From: Pratylenchus scribneri
Lineage: Eukaryota; Nematoda; Chromadorea; Rhabditida; Pratylenchidae
NCBI GenBank assembly: GCA_030063045.1
Contig: JAQSEB010000013.1
Location: 744,001-808,000 of the forward strand
Reading direction: 5' to 3'
Length of the DNA stretch: 64,000 nucleotides
Both the position numbers and the translations under genes were made by a program. Under the pieces are notes generated by a model. That model was not told the DNA's origin. It ran no database searches and saw only the letters and a list, made by a program, of their open reading frames with translations. Of this stretch, positions 1-9,336 are shown piece by piece (positions within the stretch are counted from its first letter, which is position 1; each line of letters opens with the position of its first letter).

Positions 1-2
1 AA

Positions 3-200
3 ATGGAAGAATGGAAAATTTGTGTTAAAAATGGAAAGAAAATCGAATTAAATAGGAAAGAAATAGAAGATTTCAAGAATCAAATTGAAATATTGGGAAA
101 AGAATGGCAAAATTTAAAGCAAGAAATTCTGGAAAATTTAAATGAATTTTTTAAGAGAATTAAAGAAATTGAAGAAGATTTAAAAAGAAAAATTATTTAA
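3..200 (+). CDS. 3' end of a coiled-coil protein gene (5' part outside the window)
   Basis: An open frame of 65 codons begins at an ATG near the window edge and ends with TAA. It is almost entirely charged and hydrophobic residues in a heptad-like spacing (E, K, I and L rich), so it should form a coiled coil. There are no catalytic motifs or membrane segments. Codon composition is richer in G+C than the following DNA, which supports coding. The ATG may be internal, with upstream exons left of the window. It is convergent with the minus-strand gene ending near 638. Function is not recognised. Confidence 0.5.
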   Translation: MEEWKICVKNGKKIELNRKEIEDFKNQIEILGKEWQNLKQEILENLNEFFKRIKEIEEDLKRKII

Positions 201-637
201 AATTCATAAAAAATTTTCAAATGATTTTAACCATATTTTAACGATTTTTCATATAAAGGAAAAAATTTATTTTTGTCTGTTCTGTACCATTTAAGCTTTA
301 CATGAAAGTATCTTTTACGATCCATAACCCAGAGGTTTACCTTTTAGGAAATTGTCCCAATATAAATTTGCCCGATAGCCAACATTGAAAAAAATTATCC
401 CGAGAGAGCCCGATATTTTCCCCATAATCTTTCAATTCTACCCCAATGTTTTAATTTATTAAGGGCAATTTGACAAGGACGGAGGCAAATCAATTGGATT
501 TTTTGCTTGCTCTGAATATGTACAGTACGCAAAATACTGGGGCAGATTCGATACAGAAGTAAAAACGGTTGCTTTATTTTATTTTTCTCTTTGTCCTGAT
601 CCAAATGCCAATCCATTTTTTCTCCCCTTTTAATTTT
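201..637. other. intergenic or decayed sequence, no supported gene
   Basis: This is AT-rich sequence between two convergent genes. A minus-strand open frame of 73 codons (395-616) has a very vague resemblance to the region around DEAD-box motif Ia. It lacks any GKT P-loop and no splice path joins it convincingly to the eIF4A-like exon, so it is not called as a gene. Confidence 0.4.
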
Positions 638-789
638 TCAATCAGAAATGGTCTTATGAGGATCAGTGATCAGCAATGTGCGGCAGTATTTGCGGACTAT
701 CCCCGATAAAAAAGTCAATTTTCCATTATTCTCTAATTTTTTGACATATTCCCATTGCTCATTCCCTTTAGCAGCAGAGCTTTGTTCCC
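638..789 (-). CDS. candidate terminal exon, unknown protein
   Basis: On the minus strand, an acceptor-like TTAG at 791-790 opens a frame of 50 codons ending in TGA at 638. It contains NEQWEYVKKLENNGKLTF and then a basic C-terminus (RKYCRTLLITDPHK). It has ordinary coding composition inside AT-rich flanks. It lies downstream of the eIF4A-like exon at 933-1199, but the reading phase does not match the obvious phase-0 donor there. Joining would need the internal donor inside the GF of the Q motif. It may be the last exon of that gene or of another one. The family is not recognised. Confidence 0.4.
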
Positions 790-932
790 CTAATTTCAGC
801 ATATAAATATAAATATATTTGAAAAAGAAAACACAAAATATTGTATTAAATATTTTTACCTAAAAATATCATGAAATTTGGTCAAATTTGATTAGATTAA
901 AAGTTAAATTTGTTATTGAAAATTTTAAATAC

Positions 933-2146
933 AACGGCTCGCTGCTGAATGGCCGATGGCTTTTCGAAACCAAATGCATATATTCCACGAAGTAGATTTT
1001 CCTTGAGAGACATATTATCGAAGGATTCCACCATTTCGGTGATGTCGTCAATTTCGGCGGCCACAATTGAGGATGGTGAAGAAGAAACCACAACAGGGCC
1101 AAAATCGGTTCCAATTGCTTCATTTGGAATGCCCACAATGCGTTTTGTATCAGAAAATAGGCCTTCAAAAAGTTCCAAGTTGCTTTTCAATTCGGCCATC
1201 TATTATGGAGGGAGGAAAAGAAATGATTTTTAAAATGAAATTTTTATTTTTTACTACAATATAAATACAAATTATTTAAAAATAGAATGAATTTAATTAT
1301 GGATGGTATTTAATTTGGAGAAAAACATTGAAAATGGCGAAAAGAGTACTGCTAAAATTGACGAAAAGATTGTAATTGTAACGGTTCCAGTGGTTGTCCT
1401 AGACTAACAAACCCTATACCAAATCGATAGATCTCGTCAAGATGCGTCGATTGGTATATATTTTGTCATGGTTTGATCAAAAATTAAGGGGTTTAAACCG
1501 TTTAAACCATTTTATGATTTTGGTTCAAAACCAATTAAACCTTGACAAATTATATATCATTCGATGCATATTGACGAGTTCTATTCAATGGTGTATGGTT
1601 TACGAATTTTGGCCAAACCATTATAAACTTTTCGCCATTTTCAATGTTTTTTCGCCGTTTAAATATTTCCCTTTAATTATTATAATTTAGTCATTACTCA
1701 TTATCGAGTTTTTCAGTTTTAATTGTTTTTGAAAAATATTAAAATTATATGCGGCAAACCTTGACTTCAAATTCGGCCAATTTTTTATTGCGTTGCTCCA
1801 ACTCCAATTTCATCTCATTCTCCAATTTTTCGGTGTGCCATTGAAATTCTTGGAATTGTTGTTTCTCGCTTTCATACCTTATTAAAAAAAAAGAAAATAA
1901 TTAAGAAATTGTCTAATTTTGCATTATTCATATTTTTAGCATATGTTAAATAGTCAAAAATTGATTTTCACCAATTCAATATTTAATTATTGATAGCAAT
2001 AATCTTATTTGGTAATTTTATAACAATTATTAAAATAAAAATACAAACAATGCTTTATAACGTTCCATCTCTTTGCGCATTATTGCCAAATCTGCCGCCG
2101 CTCTGCATGAACAGCGGTCGGCATCATTGCTAGAATTTTGGTCCAT
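933..2146 (-). CDS. coiled-coil protein joined to an eIF4A-type Q-motif exon
   Basis: Three exons splice in frame on the minus strand: 2146-2049 (ATG start; donor GTTTGT), 1877-1760 (acceptor AATAAG, phase 2), and 1199-933 (phase 0). The acceptor for the third exon sits behind a strong polypyrimidine tract, TTTCTTTTCCTCCCTCC. The first about 95 residues are a charged coiled coil. The third exon ends with [20 protein letters not shown] then [13 protein letters not shown], which is the conserved eIF4A N-terminus and DEAD-box Q motif (known family feature). The next expected block, the AQSGTGKT P-loop, is not found in 1-930. The product would be about 161 aa before an unresolved 3' exon. It is either a chimeric gene made from an eIF4A 5' piece or a truncated paralogue; it cannot be a working helicase as seen. 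Confidence 0.6.
1320..1655. repeat. foldback repeat inside an intron, core-motif family
   Basis: The outer ends are inverted copies of AAAACATTGAAAATGGCGAA (near 1322 and 1650). Inside lie two opposed degenerate copies of the core motif shared by many foldbacks here: AAGATGCGTCGATTGGTATA at about 1439 and, opposed, TATATCATTCGATGCATATT at about 1552. It sits wholly in the intron between exons 2 and 3 of the minus-strand chimeric gene. There is no coding capacity. Confidence 0.7.
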
Positions 2147-2249
2147 TTTTTCCGTTGTATTGCTGAGGTCAATTTATTCAATATTGATTTTATAATTTTT
2201 ATTTTCTCTGAACTGAATTATTTAATTTTGAATTTTGTTGAAATTCAAA

Positions 2250-2640
2250 AGTGTGCGTTTTTTGTCGAGAAATCGGGTTCTTTTGCAAAAAGCTTAATAA
2301 CTTTTTCCTACTTGATCCTAGACCCCCAAATCTTATATCCATTTTATAGAGCTCATTGAGAAGCATCGATTGATATATAGTTTACCGGAGTTTGTTCAAA
2401 ACTATAAGAATTATAAACCAAAAACCAAAATAGGTTTAAACGGTTTAATACTTTGAATTTTTGCCTAACCGAAGCAACAATATATCAAACGATGCATCTT
2501 GATGAGCTCTATAAAATGGGTATAAAGTTTGGGGTCTAGGATCAAGCAAAAAAAGTTATAATCAAAAAAACTATTCTCTCGGCAAAAAAAACCGATTTCT
2601 TAGCAAAAGAACCCAATTCTCTCGGCAAAAAACCTTTTTT
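2250..2640. repeat. foldback repeat, core-motif family
   Basis: The left arm contains TTGATCCTAGACCCCCAAA, then ATAGAGCTCATTGAG and CATCGATTGATATATAG. The right arm carries the same words inverted: TATATCAAACGATGCATCTT, then GATGAGCTCTATAAAATGGG and GGGGTCTAGGATCAAG. The centre is a GGTTTAAACGGTTTAA tract. It lies just upstream of the start of the minus-strand chimeric gene. This is a non-coding miniature element; no target duplication was resolved. Confidence 0.75.
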
Positions 2641-3240
2641 CAATTCAAAATGTCGAATGTAAGATTGGGGTGTTTGTAGCACAAAATGGAAATGGAGAAA
2701 AAGATTTTGAATTGAATCGAATAGTCAGTCACTTTTGCATTTTTAAGAGGCTCAAATAAAGATGAGAGGATAGTGGATTGAGAAAAAAAACATCTACATA
2801 TCTACACATTTGCATTGCTCTTTTTAATTTGCATTGCTAATACTAGGCAGTAGGCATCGATGTTTGATTGACAGGAATCGATTTAATTTATATAAGAGCT
2901 TAATGTAAGAGAGGTGCCATTGATGGAATGGGAAGGACATCTTTGTCATTTTCCTCTTTCCCTATGGTCATTCATTTCTCTTTAGATTTTTGTATATTAC
3001 CCCAACAATTTTCAACATGTTTGTGCATATTTTAATTATTTTTGGTTCAAATTAAAATTTTTGTCAATTTTTCATAACACACATATTTTTAATCGTTTTT
3101 GGAAAAAAGAAATTTTTAAGTCGATAAAAATTCATTTTTTTTAATTTAAATTTTTACGTATTAATTAAACAAATTTTATAGATCAAATAATTTCATTGCT
3201 TCAATAATATTATTTTAAATCCAAATAAAATTAAACAAAA
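2641..3240. promoter_or_regulatory. divergent intergenic region; likely promoter of the SPRY-like gene
   Basis: About 600 bp lie between the foldback and the ATG at 3241. A TATATAAG box-like string is at 2889-2896, about 345 bp before the ATG. Nothing else recognisable was found: no spliced-leader acceptor with a good TTTCAG immediately before the ATG. The promoter role is inferred from position only. Confidence 0.2.
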
Positions 3241-5862
3241 ATGTCTGATGAAATTCGAGAATTTCACAGTGAAACGTCGGATGACATTGAAAATCTGACT
3301 CAGGCATTATTGGTGGCTAAACGAAAACATGCGGAATTAAGCGAAAGAAAACAAACCATTCAAGTTGGATTCACATTTTAAAATAAAATTAAAAAATTTT
3401 CATTCAGCAATCTTTGATTACTTGTGAAGCTGAATTGGAGTTGGTCGGTGAGAAAGGGACCAATTTGATTGCACGGATTTCGGACGCATGGAGTCGCCAA
3501 TTTAATTCTATAAATCCACAAGGAAGCGGTCTTATCGAAAATATGGAACAAGGAGAAAATCCAGCAACAGATAGATCGTGGGTTTTTGGATATTAAAAAC
3601 AATATTTCAGGGTCGCCATATATAACCACATAAATATGCCATTTTCCATATTTTTGATACCCCTCTGATATATTTTTGCTTACTTCACAAATTTGGGCGG
3701 ATTATTAAATTTTCACTAAATTTTTAGCATCCCGCCCATTTTTGCTTACATTTTTACTCTAAGATTTTAAAATTTATAAATAGCTCTATTTCGCAGCCCG
3801 AATTCCTCATAAATGTAGTCATAAAAATAGAAAAATTTAAACTTTTATTTTGTATTTTAACATTTTTAAAGAGCCATATTTCTGTCAGATTTTATTTTTT
3901 TCTCATATTTTTTGGGATTTTTAATTAAAAATGACATATTTTTGTGTTTTTGAGATGGCAACCCTGCGAGGTTTTTTCGATAATAAAATTTTTTTAATAA
4001 AAAAATTTTAGGTTTTCGGATAATACACATATGCCACCGATCCAAATCCAATCAGTCAATGTATTAATAGATGATGTTGAGCAGCAACAATCAAAAAACA
4101 CACAAGAAGATGAAGAATTGGAAGATGAACAAATTTTGGATGAAATAAATGAAGAGGAAATGGCACAAAATTTTGGACCTTCATCACCATGCATTGTTGT
4201 ATCCACCCAAATCGATGGAATAGTTTTAGAAAATATTGCTTCAGCAATTGGTAAAATAAAAAAATTTTATTATTAATTGAAAAATAAAACATTTTGTTTA
4301 CTAGATCCAAAATCTATTTTGATATCTACATTTTCAAATTAGAGCCCATTACTGCTATTTTTGCTGAAAATTCGGGAGCTTTTTTATTATCATAAAAACT
4401 ATTATAGGATTTGCAAATTTATCTTTGATTTTTTGAGCATAATTCTAAAAATTTTATGAAAAAATCAGAATAAAAAAAATCTCGAATAGCAGCCAAGAAT
4501 CTATTATTTTAGATGAAATAATTTTCATTTTTTTACTGAAACAAAATAATTTAATTATTTGAAAAATAATCCATTTTTCCATTTGAATTGATTTTCTATT
4601 TGGGCATTAAGAAAAATACTTATAGAAAATTCATTTTTTTAATGTTTTCAGGACTTCATTCTATTCGCAGTGCAATGCCGAAAATTTATTTTGAAGTCAT
4701 TTTTAGTGAAAAGAATTTTTGGTAAATTTAATAAAAATGAGATTAATGAATTTTTCATTAATTAGCGCTCGGATTGGATTTTGTGATGAGAATTTCAAGT
4801 TGCATGGCTTAATTCTTGGAACTGTGAAAAATACAATTGGAATAGAATGCAAGGTATGTTTGATGGCAAATTTTTCCATTTTTTATCAAAATTTCAGAAT
4901 AGATTTTTGTAATGAAATTTTACATAAAAATTTCCTAAAAATAAGTCTTATTATTAAATCTCAAAATGAATTCGTAAATTTTCCATTTTTTGTGCGTCAA
5001 ATAGAGAAAATTATAAAAATTTACGTTAAATTCACCCTTTTATAAATTTCTGGTCAAAAATTTGATTATCTATTTATAATTGCATAAAATTCAAAAATAT
5101 TAATATTATATCCATTTCAGCATACAATTAAATGATTAGATTTTTATTCTTCTATTTAAAGCAATTTTCATTTTTTGAATTTAGGATGGATCTCCAATCA
5201 AAGTATTTTGCAATAAGAAAGATCCAAATGCAACTAAAAACCATTCGCAAAAGCCTGGCGCGGTAATTGGTATTGGAATCAAACCTTCGAAAGGAAATTC
5301 TCGGGCCAAATGTTTTATCACTGCAATGGGAAACAAATTTGGTAAATTTAATATTTTTTCTAAAATATATATTTTTGTCTAATTTATTATTTTATTCATA
5401 TTTATTTCAATTTGTTGAGAAAAAAATCAAATTCTTGGGAAATTTATGAGCATTTTTAATAAGAAAAAATTTTCAAATTTATGCCAATAAATATTAATAT
5501 TTAATATGCAAATTTTTAAAGATGAATTGATCCAAAAAATAAGCTATAAAAATGGTAAAAAATTGTCAAATTTTTTCAAAAAATTTTGTTATCTAAATTC
5601 TCGTACTGAATTTTATCCCGAAAAATCGAGTTAGATATAATATATTCTAAAAGAGAATTTTTAGGAAAATAATTTAATTTTGTATTTTTTTCATTTATAA
5701 TATATTTTTTAAATCATATTTTTGCTATATTCAGGTTCTTTTACTCTTCCTGATGATTTTTCTGGAAAATATGCAGCAATTCAATTTGGTATTCCAGGCC
5801 AAAAAGCTGTCATCAAATTAGATGGATTCAAATTTAAATTGGATGAATATATGGATTCTTGA
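3241..5862 (+). CDS. seven-exon gene for a SPRY-like domain protein (324 aa)
   Basis: Exons 3241-3363, 3408-3577, 4012-4250, 4652-4721, 4766-4853, 5185-5341 and 5735-5862 join at GT-AG sites with matching phases, giving 975 nt ending in TGA. Residues 1-60 are a short coiled coil. Residues about 100-170 are acidic and low complexity (QEDEELEDEQ). From about residue 185 the order of motifs fits a divergent SPRY domain: YFEVIF (strand), ARIGF, then PGAVIGIGI (254-262), CFITAMGNKFG in place of the usual FFTKNGxxxG, and a final FKFKLDEYM. SPRY domains are protein-interaction modules. The protein has no signal peptide, so it is probably intracellular rather than a SPRYSEC effector. Exon phases and the late motifs make the model solid; the domain call is by eye. 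Confidence 0.75.
3608..3966. mobile_element. hAT-like MITE in intron 2 of the SPRY-like gene
   Basis: The ends are CAGGGTCGCCAT at 3608 and its inverse ATGGCAACCCTG ending at 3966, a typical hAT-type terminal form beginning CAGGG. The flanking 8-mers CAATATTT and CGAGGTTT agree at only 5 of 8 positions, so the target duplication is decayed or absent. The interior is AT-rich without an ORF. It makes up most of intron 2 (3578-4011). Confidence 0.55.
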
Positions 5863-6230
5863 TTGTTTAAATTAGATCAATTTATAGACTCTTGATCTTG
5901 ATATAATCCCTTCCGTCCCCCAATCTATTTCGTCATTTTTTGGCCCTGGACCAGTTCCTCTGGTCGATCAATGTTCCTTTTCTCCATAAAAATTTTTCAA
6001 TTAAATTTCTTTTAAATTTTATTTATTTTTTAACTTCTTAATTTTTATTCTAGATAAACATCATGAAAATCATACTTTTTAAAAAGGATAGAAATCATGC
6101 ATTTTGGTTTTTAAATACAAATTTTAAAATCGATATTCAAAAGCACAGATTAGAAATATTTTTGTTACATTGAAATTCCACTTCATTTATGGTTCGAAAA
6201 ATAAATTATCTAAAAATTTTTGTAAACAAA
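5863..6230. other. 3' flank of the SPRY-like gene, no gene seen
   Basis: The C/T-rich stretch after the stop codon (5900-5990) is probably 3' UTR or trailing sequence. The rest is AT-rich with no coding signal on either strand. Confidence 0.3.
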
Positions 6231-6233
6231 TGA

Positions 6234-6310
6234 TTTCTCGTCCTGGGACTTCATCAGAGCTCACAATAGGTAAAGATGAGTACAAATATGTGGGAGACCA
6301 CAAGGTTGGC
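6234..6310 (+). pseudogene. possible decayed 5S rRNA-like sequence
   Basis: TCTCGTCCTGGGAC at 6236 followed about 50 bp later by GAGTACAAATATGTGGGAGACC (about 6278-6299) recalls the order of conserved 5S rRNA blocks: TCTCGTC, then a TTAGTACTTGGATGGGAGACC-like box C segment. The intervening match is poor. It abuts the foldback that follows, so it could be the 5S-derived head of a short interspersed element. This is resemblance only, from memory of 5S consensus. Confidence 0.2.
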
Positions 6311-6317
6311 CAAAACT

Positions 6318-6632
6318 TACGGGCGAAACGGTCTGGAGCCGATGTGGAGAAGCTACTCTGTAATTGAGCATTTTATTAGGCATAAAATCAGCTACAATCA
6401 AAAGCATTGGCCAAAGTTGAATATTCACCGGATTATGGCCAAAAAACCGTTGGTTTAATTAAATTGTATTTTTGGCTGTTTTTGGCCATAACTCGGTGAA
6501 TATTCAATATAGGCCAATGCTTTTGATGTCATTTTGCAGCTAATTTTTTGCCTAATAATATCTTATAATCAATGCCTCTAGCTTTACCCACATCGGTTCC
6601 ACGCTCCAGATCGTTTCGTTCGCAAGTGTCGT
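6318..6632. repeat. foldback repeat, TGAATATTCACCG family
   Basis: The left arm has CGAAACGGTCTGGAGCCGAT, GTTGAATATTCACCGG and ATTATGGCC. The right arm has the inverse: GGCCATAACTCGGTGAATAT, CATCGGTTCCACGCTCCAGA and TCGTTTCG. Arms are about 120-145 bp around a loop of about 50 bp (TTGGTTTAATTAAATTG). It has no ORF worth calling. It lacks the GACGCGTC core but shares the GTTATGGCC word with the large foldbacks. Confidence 0.75.
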
Positions 6633-6639
6633 AATACGG

Positions 6640-6981
6640 ACGACAAATGGTACAAAAGAAAAATTCATTTTAATTTTGAAAATATTAGAAAGTTATAATT
6701 ATTTTTAAAAAAAATATTAAATTTGTGTTTTACTAGCTTGTTTTTTTGTTTTTTTTACCAAATTATTTCTGCTTTTTTTTTCTAAATATTTTAACATTTT
6801 ATGTTTTTGTTTTTACTAAATATCTTATGCCAATTTTTTTTTTATTTTTCGTTTTGTTTTTTAGATTTCATCAAAATATTTTTTATTTATTTCAAAATTA
6901 AAATGAATTTTTCATTTGTACAAATTTGACCCTTTCACATTTATACCATTGCGGAGATCATGCCAACATCAACGCCGATAA
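6640..6981. other. AT-rich spacer, nothing recognised
   Basis: T-rich homopolymer runs (6740-6870) and no coding or repeat structure on either strand. Confidence 0.35.
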
Positions 6982-7250
6982 TCATTTAAACAGAGCCCTA
7001 TGATATTTAACATTTTCTAATTCTAAAGCTTTTTGATGTTTATCAGTTTCCAACTCTAATAAGGTCCTTTGATGTTTCTCATTTTCGAACTCTAAGGCAC
7101 TTAGATGTTTCGCCTTTTCAATTCCAAAGTCCTTTTATGCTAACCATTATTAATTTCTTTGTCTTGGGGCATCGAATTTGGGTAAAGGAATGTTTCCTGT
7201 ACATGCGCGTCATCTTTTCTGTGAGCCCGGAATCCAGCCAAATGGCCATG
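6982..7250 (-). pseudogene. broken coiled-coil repeat gene
   Basis: On the minus strand one frame reads FRAHRKDDAHVQETFLYPNS and then MPQDKEINNG, and meets TAG. Directly after it, in another frame, runs a repetitive stretch: KHLSALEFENE, KHQRTLLELETD, KHQKALELENV, KYHRALFK, ending in TGA at 6982. The stop sits where a repeat Lys codon (AAG) is expected, and a single missing base after the first repeat accounts for the frame change. The period is about 11-12 residues, suggesting a long helical rod. One nonsense and one frameshift mutation argue for a pseudogene, though a mis-modelled intron is possible. Family unknown. Confidence 0.5.
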
Positions 7251-7417
7251 GTTCAATTTGAATTGCTTTAAAATAATTTAAATTTAAAAGGGAAAATTTT
7301 TTTTCTCGTTAATTCTAAATATTAATTTTCGGCATATATTTTTTATTAAATGTTCATATCTTAAAATAGTAAAATTCTATTCAAAATATGTTTTATCTTT
7401 TATAAGTGCCTCTAAAG
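7251..7417. other. AT-rich spacer
   Basis: No gene or repeat signal up to the MITE target site at 7410-7417. Confidence 0.3.
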
Positions 7418-7579
7418 CAGGGATGGGTTCGGAATTCCGAATTCCGATTCCAAATGCCGGAATTCCGGTGTTTGAGTTCCGATTTTATGAAAAAAGTAAA
7501 GGTAGCAGCTACCTTTACTTTGCGATTCCGATTCCGAATGCCGGAATTCCGTCTTTTTTGAGTTCCGAACCCATCCCTG
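7418..7579. mobile_element. 162-bp hAT-type MITE with intact 8-bp target duplication
   Basis: The terminal inverted repeats are CAGGGATGGGTTCGGAA and TTCCGAACCCATCCCTG. They are flanked by exact direct copies of CTCTAAAG at 7410-7417 and 7580-7587. The 8-bp duplication and CAGGG ends are hallmarks of the hAT superfamily. Subterminal DNA repeats GGAATTCCG, and the exact middle is a short palindrome, GTAAAGGTAGCAGCTACCTT. It is non-autonomous, with no transposase. Intact ends and duplication suggest recent insertion. Confidence 0.9.
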
Positions 7580-7587
7580 CTCTAAAG

Positions 7588-7984
7588 GAAATGTAGAATA
7601 TAAATATAAACATTTACTTGATTCATTATAGCATCCATTAAGTTTTAATTTTCTCGTAACATTAAATTAATGCCTAATTGATATATTTAAATATAACTAA
7701 AATTTAAGTAAATTTTTTAAAAGCAAAAAAAATTTTTACAAAATTTTATTATAAAAAGAATATTTAATTTTTTGGCAAAGTCATTTTTAATGGTTTTTTT
7801 TTGTATAGAATAAAAATGGAATTCAAGATTTATTCCCTTTTATGAATCCATTTTAGCCCTTCAAAAATTCATATTTATAATTGAATGGGTTTCCCTTTTT
7901 TAAAATCATTTATTTCCATTTGTCAATCACAATCACATTAAAAATAAAAATCCTTAAAAAGATTATCAAATCACTAAATTAAAA
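7588..7984. other. upstream region of the secreted-peptide gene
   Basis: AT-rich, with no clear TATA box at a fixed distance. It is likely the promoter region by position only. Confidence 0.25.
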
Positions 7985-8714
7985 ATGAAATTTCTTCCCA
8001 AATTTATTGGATCATTTTTTCTTATTTTAATTTCCATTTTTCCTTTATTGATTCTCAACGTTCCTCAATTACCCGGTGAAAATTGGCCAGTCCCAACCAA
8101 TATGGATTCAGTCGACAAATCAGAAGAATTAGTTGGCGATCAAGCCACACAAATTAGCCTTGGCCTCGGCTCAGACATGGGCCCTCTCAATAATTACGGG
8201 GAAAGAGCAAATCAGTAGTAAAAATTTATTCAAATTATTTAATGTATTTATTTTTAAAGATAATATTGGGAATGGACAAATCCCGAAATTAACTTTGTTT
8301 CGGTTGATCTACTTAATTTTGGAAATCTCTGCTAATAATCAAAATAGAGATTTGAAAATAGGCTCATTCGACTCGGCATAATTAGTAGTTTAATAAATTT
8401 CATTTTCACGTCGATTTGAGAGGCTCAAAAATTAAACCATTGTTTAAACCCAAACCTATTTGAGTTTAAACAATGCATTTAATTTTTAAGGCCAGCTCTT
8501 ACCGGTCTGAAAACGAATAAACTAAATAGGGCCAATTCTCAAATCTCTTTGTTACCTAAAAGAAAAGATTTCCAAAATTAGATTGACCAATACATAGATA
8601 ATCTTGGGATTTATCGATTCCTATTTATTCACATTTCTAATAATCAGCCTCAGCCGTGATTGCTCTGATTGTGGGTTTTATGAAGATGATTGCTTTGCTG
8701 AATGCAGTGCTTGA
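7985..8714 (+). CDS. two-exon secreted Cys-rich small protein (98 aa), candidate effector
   Basis: Exon 1 (7985-8214) encodes MKFLPKF followed by a long hydrophobic core (FFLILISIFPLLIL), a textbook signal peptide, then a polar Gly/Asp-rich segment. Reading on gives TAG at 8216, but the GT inside CAGTAG (8215) is a donor. Exon 2 (8648-8714, acceptor TAATCAG) continues in phase: LSRDCSDCGFYEDDCFAECSA then TGA. An AATAAA overlaps the end (TGAATAAAG). The four cysteines all lie in the last 19 residues with CxxC, C and CxxxC-like spacing, so two disulphides are likely. Small secreted Cys-rich proteins are a common form of nematode secretions; host targeting is inference. No family is recognised. 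Confidence 0.65.
8290..8620. repeat. foldback repeat in the intron of the secreted-peptide gene
   Basis: Arms: GTTGATCTACTTAATTTTGG plus AAATCTC on the left; on the right, GAGAATTGGCCC-side words and CCAAAATTAGATTGACC inverted. The centre is AAACCATTGTTTAAAC against GTTTAAACAATGC. It is non-coding and fills most of the intron between 8214 and 8648. It has the GTTTAAAC centre seen in the core-motif foldbacks but no clear GACGCGTC core. Confidence 0.6.
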
Positions 8715-9336
8715 ATAAAGAATGACAAATAAAAGAAGAAAAAATCATTAAATGAATTTAAAAAGGAAAGAAGTAAATGATAAATTAAAATGTTAAAACA
8801 CATACACAATAATTGTAATGGCTATAGAAATAAAAATTTTATAAAATTTTTAACAAAAAATTTATAATTTCATTCAAATTTAAAATCAATTAAAATTTAA
8901 ATATTAAATTTATGATCATTTTAAACATTTATGGGTTTTTCGAAAGGTCCACATTTTATTAAATTTAATTTGTTTGACTATCGAAAAAAATGGTAAGAAA
9001 AATCCTAAAATTTTCCGATAAAATTCATTTTAATAGGCAATTAAATTCCAAATTTTATGAGTATTTTTAATGAACACTCATCAATAATTTATTTAGCAGT
9101 CTTTTTATCCGCGCCAATTACCAAAAGGCTATTCTTTAATAATTGTACAAATTGGGCAAGTTGGTTGACATTATCTTATTGGTCAATAATTCGGCAACAA
9201 ATAGAAATGTAAAATAATTCCGAAAAATATGGAGAAAAAATAGAATGAGTAATATCATTTAACAAAGGAAAACCGAGAGGAAATGAATCAATAAAAATAG
9301 TCGATTTTATGAAAGAAAAAATAGTTTTTTTAGCTA
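8715..9336. other. intergenic, nothing recognised
   Basis: AT-rich DNA between the convergent ends of the secreted-peptide gene and the minus-strand hypothetical gene. A possible AATAAA lies at 8713-8718 at the very start. Confidence 0.3.

Noticed and set aside
395..616. Minus-strand ORF vaguely like DEAD-box motif Ia following the eIF4A exon
   Set aside because: No P-loop precedes it, identity is very low, and composition resembles non-coding DNA.
858..861. Minus-strand TTTTTAG immediately followed by GTAAAAAT, resembling a recursive splice site
   Set aside because: AG-GT juxtapositions occur by chance in AT-rich DNA and nothing else supports recursive splicing here.
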